Below are positions 50,476 to 64,000 of a stretch of 64,000 nucleotides of DNA, in pieces. The DNA comes from Eretmocerus hayati (Eukaryota > Arthropoda > Insecta > Hymenoptera > Aphelinidae): assembly GCA_029851415.1 (NCBI GenBank), contig CM056741.1, positions 70,794,282 to 70,858,281 on the forward strand, written 5' to 3'. Numbering within the stretch: position 1 is the first letter of the stretch; each line of letters begins with the position of its first letter. Under the pieces are notes generated by a model. It was not told where the DNA came from. It was given only the letters and a program-made list of their open reading frames with translations, and did no database searches. Both the position numbers and the translations under genes were made by a program.

Positions 50476-53400
50476 TGGTCTGTACGCTCTTGACGATGAA
50501 TTCAGGGATAATTGACACACACTAGTGAAAACCCACTAATAATGGAAATGATTTATCTCTTGAATGCAAATGATCTTTAGCTGTTTTCTTGTGAGTGCAT
50601 GCAAGAATCCAGTTCTTCAGCTCTGTCAACGTCTCTCCAAGAATACTGTGCTTTGTAAGTAATTGTTTGAACAATCTCCAAAGTAGTCTGAGATGTACAT
50701 CCACAACCCCTCAAAGTTGCTTAGGAATGCACACGTTTCAAGGGAAACCAATCATTCAAGCACGAGGTCGGCTCCATGAAACTAAATACCAGAGATGAGC
50801 TCTCCTAAGCAAGCACGATTGACTTGGTATCTATACGTAACACAACATTTGTAACACTCTCTTTTTACACTCTGAATATCTTATTTTCACATCACGAAGA
50901 GCGGCACATACGTCGCTTCTATTTTGCCAGCACAATCCTCACTTTTCTGCGATATAAATAAACGTCGATTTTAATGATGGCCATCCGTTTACAACTGATC
51001 TGCCCAACGGGCGCGCGGGGATCCCTAGGTGATGCCGTTTGACAACTTTAAATCTTACACGACCAATCAATGCCCAGAATTTCAAAAACGAGAAAACGAT
51101 CTTGAGACCGACGCGCCCTCTATAAATACACTTCATTAGGGAGGGTATGATATAGTCGATAAGATAGATTCCGTTCGCACGCTAGAAGCGCATATATGCA
51201 TAGTCAGCCATACGAGGTCGGCACGGGATTTTTTTGCAATCGATTCGTCTTGATTTGCTGATTACGAATATCTAATTTTTGGTCCGGAAATCTGGGGAAA
51301 ATTTTCAAATACTGCAAAATTTATGGTTAAATGCGCATATGTCGAGAAGTTTTGGTCGGAGAATAAAATTTTTCAGCGAAAAGTTGTTGCATTTCATGTC
51401 GTGAATATGAAATTTGTAGTGGATTGTTGGAACTTTCATTTTCCATTGCAAAAAACGAGTTTGTTTATAACAATTTGGTATATCTTTGGATTATAAAGTG
51501 AATTCCCAAAATTAAATATGCCACTCGGTTCATTATTTCTTGAGCAATTGTTGATGGCAAAGAGAAAACCCGTGGCATCAATCGAAGCAGTCAAACTTCA
51601 TTGCATGTTTCTCATTCGCAACATGAAATGCAACAACTTTTGGCTGAAAAATTTTATTGTCCGGTCTCCGACCAAAACTTCTCGACATATGCGCATTTAA
51701 CCAAAAATTTTGCAGTATTTCATTAATAAAAAAAATCTCCCGAGATTTCCGTACCAAAATTAGATATTCGTAATCAGCAAATCAAGACGAATCGATTGCA
51801 AAAAATATTTCGTGCCGACCTCGATTTTGCTACAGAACCTATAGCTGGCTGATGAATTAGAGGGGCCCCGGCCCCCAGAGAAGAATAAGGAGCCGCCTGA
51901 ATGAAACCGGGTAAAAAAGAGACACACAATTGAATCGTGTTCAGGAAAATGCATTGAATTGACTTCTAGTAGAGAGAACTTTACAGTCCGCAGATAATTG
52001 AAGTAAGGCGATAATAAGCTCGTTCAATAAAAGTTGATTTGTGTTATTGGCTCCAAAGAATCTGGTCTGGCGGAATAGTCTCTAAAAGATTCGATGACAG
52101 GCGAGGAACGAGAACGAGACTATGCGAGAAGACTCATCCTGATCCACCATCGCTAAGATCCAACACTATTTGATCGCAAAAATCTCGCTGTAGCAATTTA
52201 ACCATAATGATCGGTGCCTATAATACCTGAATTTTTATCAATGGTACGAATTAGAAATTAATATTCCCTCTAATCTTTGTGATTCAGCGTGTTCCCGTCT
52301 TTCATTGCCTATACATTCATCATTGGTCACATCTGAGCACTAAGAATCATTATTTGAAGAATCGAGTGAAAATTATCTGAAATTATTCGTTGCCATCAAA
52401 TAATCGGGTCGCTGACAAATGGTCACATATTGTTGAAGCAAATTGAGTCTACTGGTCGGGTATAAGCCATCAAAATAGTAATAGTACTTTCACTTTTCCA
52501 GCAACTATTCACGTCTCATTTTATCGTAAGCGAACAAAAAATGCATTACGAGGAAAAATCAAAGAAGCCTTTGAGCAAATATCGCGCCATGATGTTGCGT
52601 TGGTGGCGTTGTCTCAATTTTGTACAAGAATTACACGGGTAACATGATTATGACCTCAATTGCAAAAACATTATTAGGATTTTCAGTTATATCTTTATTG
52701 TGCACATTTCAAAAATGTTCAATTCATTTTTACAATAGCTCATTTTAATAGAGAATAATATCTATGGTTTTATATAATTACTTATAATTTTCCATCATTG
52801 TCGATTTGTTTCCTATGGATGCTCCATGGGCTGTGCTCTGAATGAAACTAGCATACACGAACCACATTCACTTTTAATTGGAATACATTCCCTGTGCCAA
52901 AGGGCTATACTTAAACTACTTTCAACTTTATTTACACAAAAAATGCGCTTTCTCGTTTCGCCTCTGCATCGTGGAGTGACCATATATAGAATCAACATAA
53001 AAAATTGAAAAAAATTAGGTTCTTAATACACGTTTTTCACCCAGTCGAAACAATTTGAAAAGCGCATCAATTACATTTGCCTACACTAAGATGAAAAGTG
53101 AGTATGGTTCTACTGATTTTCAGATAATTTTTCAGCTTTTTTTTCCTCTGTACTAGTTCCAAGGCCAAACGAACGAAGATGAACATCAAGAGAAGAAGTC
53201 TTCTAGATATTTCTTATAAGGCACTGCACTGAGTTTTGCTCATCCAATCACAGAACAATGCGATGGTGGGTCGCATAAGAATTGATTATTGCTAAGCGTT
53301 TTGACTTCATAGAAGCACATATGGTGACTCTCCCTCAATCACTTCCCAAGATATATATCTTTCAATATCAAAATTATTATTCTATGTACATGAATATTTC

Positions 53401-54606
53401 GTTTAAGGCAGCTGGATTTGTCTAATATTACAATTTTCTCTAAAAATATTCTCCAAGAGGAACTTTCGCCTCTATCATGAGCTGGAAAGCTATTCATAAG
53501 AACAGTCACAGATTACTCTCGGTTTTGCGAGACATAATCAATGTAGTCAAGACATGAGTATTTGCACGGTGAAAAGTCTGAAAATGTCGTACATATAACA
53601 AGATATGCCGTACATAAAGCCATGTCAGATAGCATGACATTTGAAAGCTCAAATATTCGAAAATAGATCAGTCATGCTCATTAGTGAAAAAATGCAATTC
53701 GTTTAGAAGTTATCCAATCATCAATTTGCGTTGAGAAGTTAAATAAAATTCCATTCGTGAGTTAAAATATACGTCCATCTCTTCCAGCGACCATGACAAA
53801 GTGCAAGTTGTTGATATTTGACTTGAGGTAGTTGCTATCTACTTACAGTATAAAAGTTTTTCGAAGTTTTACATTTTGGCATGAGAGTTGAGACCCCCTT
53901 TAAAATGAGTCTTGGTGATGACTCAAGCTTTACAAGTTTACGGTTCAGAAGCTAGTTACTCAGTTCATTCTGTATGAAATGAAAAAGCGAGCAAATTGGT
54001 ATTTTCAGGAGTCAATGAACGATAGGTGTAAAATACTACCGCGAGCGAGAGATATCCGAAGATATTTCTACAAAAGTGATGCCAGAGCTTGCAAAATATT
54101 TGAGAGAAATATCCTCGTGGTTGATCGTAAGAGTACGTGCGGAAATCGAAATAGTTAGATCGCCATTTCTAGAGCTCGGGATAAAGGAAAATAGTGGCAA
54201 GGCAACGATTCACCATTGATTTGAAAATTGCATTGCACCGTCGCAAGAGAATAATCTTCGATCGTGGATAACGCTTCACATCTTCAATTCAGTTAATCTA
54301 AATTGATCATTATCACATTAAATTGGAAGTTCCTCGGAAATATAGTTTCACTATATAAATCCTTTCGCATGTCACTGCGAGAAATTTGATGAATAATTAC
54401 AATTTTTGGCGAGCTGATCGTGAGAGCACGACGCGTCTCGCAATTCTTGCAGAATAAATTATTTATACAATTCAGGCACTTGATACGAGTGTGCTTGGCG
54501 CAACCTGCTTCAACTCACTTGGGCGAACAGCCTTGATACAACCTACCCTCTCCGGAAGGGCAGCTGTACACGAAGCGATGACGCAGGGGCAAGTGGAGAG
54601 GCCGCA
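50476..54606. other. Intergenic region between cyclin E and TACC
   Basis: Both genes are on the minus strand, so this contains the cyclin E 3' untranslated region and the TACC promoter. Apart from the inverted-repeat element at 51213-51823 I see no genes or repeats in it. Confidence 0.5.
51213..51823. mobile_element. 611-bp inverted-repeat element
   Basis: The left arm starts CGAGGTCGGCACG at 51213 and the right ends with its complement at 51823. Arms about 200 bases long share GCAATCGATTCGTCTTGATT, ATTACGAATATCTAATTTT and ATGCGCATATGTCGAGAAGT. The central 170 bases are unpaired. No coding content. Confidence 0.85.
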
Positions 54607-63239
<8,633 letters not shown>

Positions 63240-64000
63240 CTGTAACATACACAATTCAGATTATTTAGGAGGAGAAATCAGTGGCTTATGCCGCTCATCA
63301 AAGTACACTATGGTCAGTAGTGAAGGACCAAAATCAATTGAAGAGTCTTCAAAGTTACTGCATACATTTTGTTCTGTGGCAGCTTTTCCTTGTACATTAT
63401 GCTGTTTTGGGAAAGTCAGGTGTAACTAGTATTTTAAAAAGATGGAAGAGACTTTCTAACTGTCTAGTGCTGGAAGAGTTGGCAACTTTGTGGGAATCCT
63501 AATAAACTATATTGGCCACAAACTTATCAAATAGCCTCCCATTTTAAAAGTTTCAAGACTAGACAACATTAATGTAATTCACCAGGTGTAAATTGGATAT
63601 TTTTCAAATCCTATGGAGGGAGAGCATCAATTCATAATACGTCTGAAGCTGTGCAGAGATTGAGTTCTTATATTGAAAGAAGCATGCAAGTTCAAGCTCA
63701 GTTACGTTAAATTGTTTCATTTGGGTTATTATAATAACTAAGATTTTTATCATGCTGATCAACTGGTCTGACTGAGTCATTATTACCCAATGAAGATTAA
63801 GCAGTTATGAATACATAGAAGAGGAATGACTGAAAAAACCGCCTTGTACTAAATCCATGGATCAGCTTCTTACCTGAGTGTGAAGGTAATAAATAGCTAT
63901 TTGCATCTTTATCAATTCGAAAGACCAAATGCCTCAAGGGGCTAAATCTTGATGTTTCAAAAGATATTCATCATATACTCACACCAATTTGAAAAGATAA
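63240..64000. other. Upstream intron of cyclin E
   Basis: The missing 5' exon(s) of cyclin E should lie here or beyond the edge. On the minus strand CACTCAG followed by GTAAGAAG at about 63874 looks like an exon end, but its phase does not suit the 63239 exon. A possible donor also occurs at about 63980 (GGT then GTGAGT). Neither can be assigned. Confidence 0.4.

Overview
The window is nuclear DNA of an animal, most likely an insect. Coding regions are split into short exons with GT/AG introns, the intergenic and intronic DNA is AT-rich, and the recognisable proteins are all eukaryotic: an Rh-type ammonium transporter, the signal recognition particle receptor alpha subunit, TACC and cyclin E. 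The intron-rich but fairly compact layout would suit Hymenoptera, but nothing in the sequence proves the order. There are no operons, rRNAs or CRISPR arrays.

Layout. (1) 719-18148, plus strand: eight exons of an Rh50-like ammonium transporter whose first exon lies outside the window or was not found. Its introns hold a 2.5-kb inverted-repeat element with a minisatellite core (2809-5370), a direct repeat (7037 and 9141), a giant palindrome (9207-11636) and smaller MITE-like elements. (2) 18149-22102: intergenic, with a 1-kb TA-flanked pogo-like element and a 325-bp foldback. (3) 22103-27314, minus strand: SRP receptor alpha, complete in eight exons, 629 codons. (4) 28745-32110, plus strand, divergent from the previous gene: a seven-exon gene for a 671-residue basic Ser/Pro-rich protein that I do not recognise. 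(5) 34658-50475, minus strand: TACC, eight exons including an inferred tiny first coding exon, 1057 codons. (6) 54607-63239, minus strand: cyclin E, three exons seen, 5' end beyond the right edge or not found. A 7.2-kb intron separates the last exon and is full of repeats, including an inverted pair of 352-bp segments each with an open frame.

How the genes relate. The products do not form one pathway. SRP receptor alpha acts in co-translational targeting at the ER; TACC and cyclin E act in spindle/centrosome function and G1/S control and are tandem on the same strand; the unknown gene has several SP/TP sites and a basic Arg/Lys-rich region, as in many nuclear cell-cycle proteins, but this is only an inference. 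Exon models were built by hand from open frames, splice consensus and phase. In the three genes modelled end to end the summed coding length is divisible by three, which supports the joins.

The most striking non-genic feature is the number of different inverted-repeat elements (about fifteen in 64 kb), most inside introns. No new enzymatic or defence system is visible.
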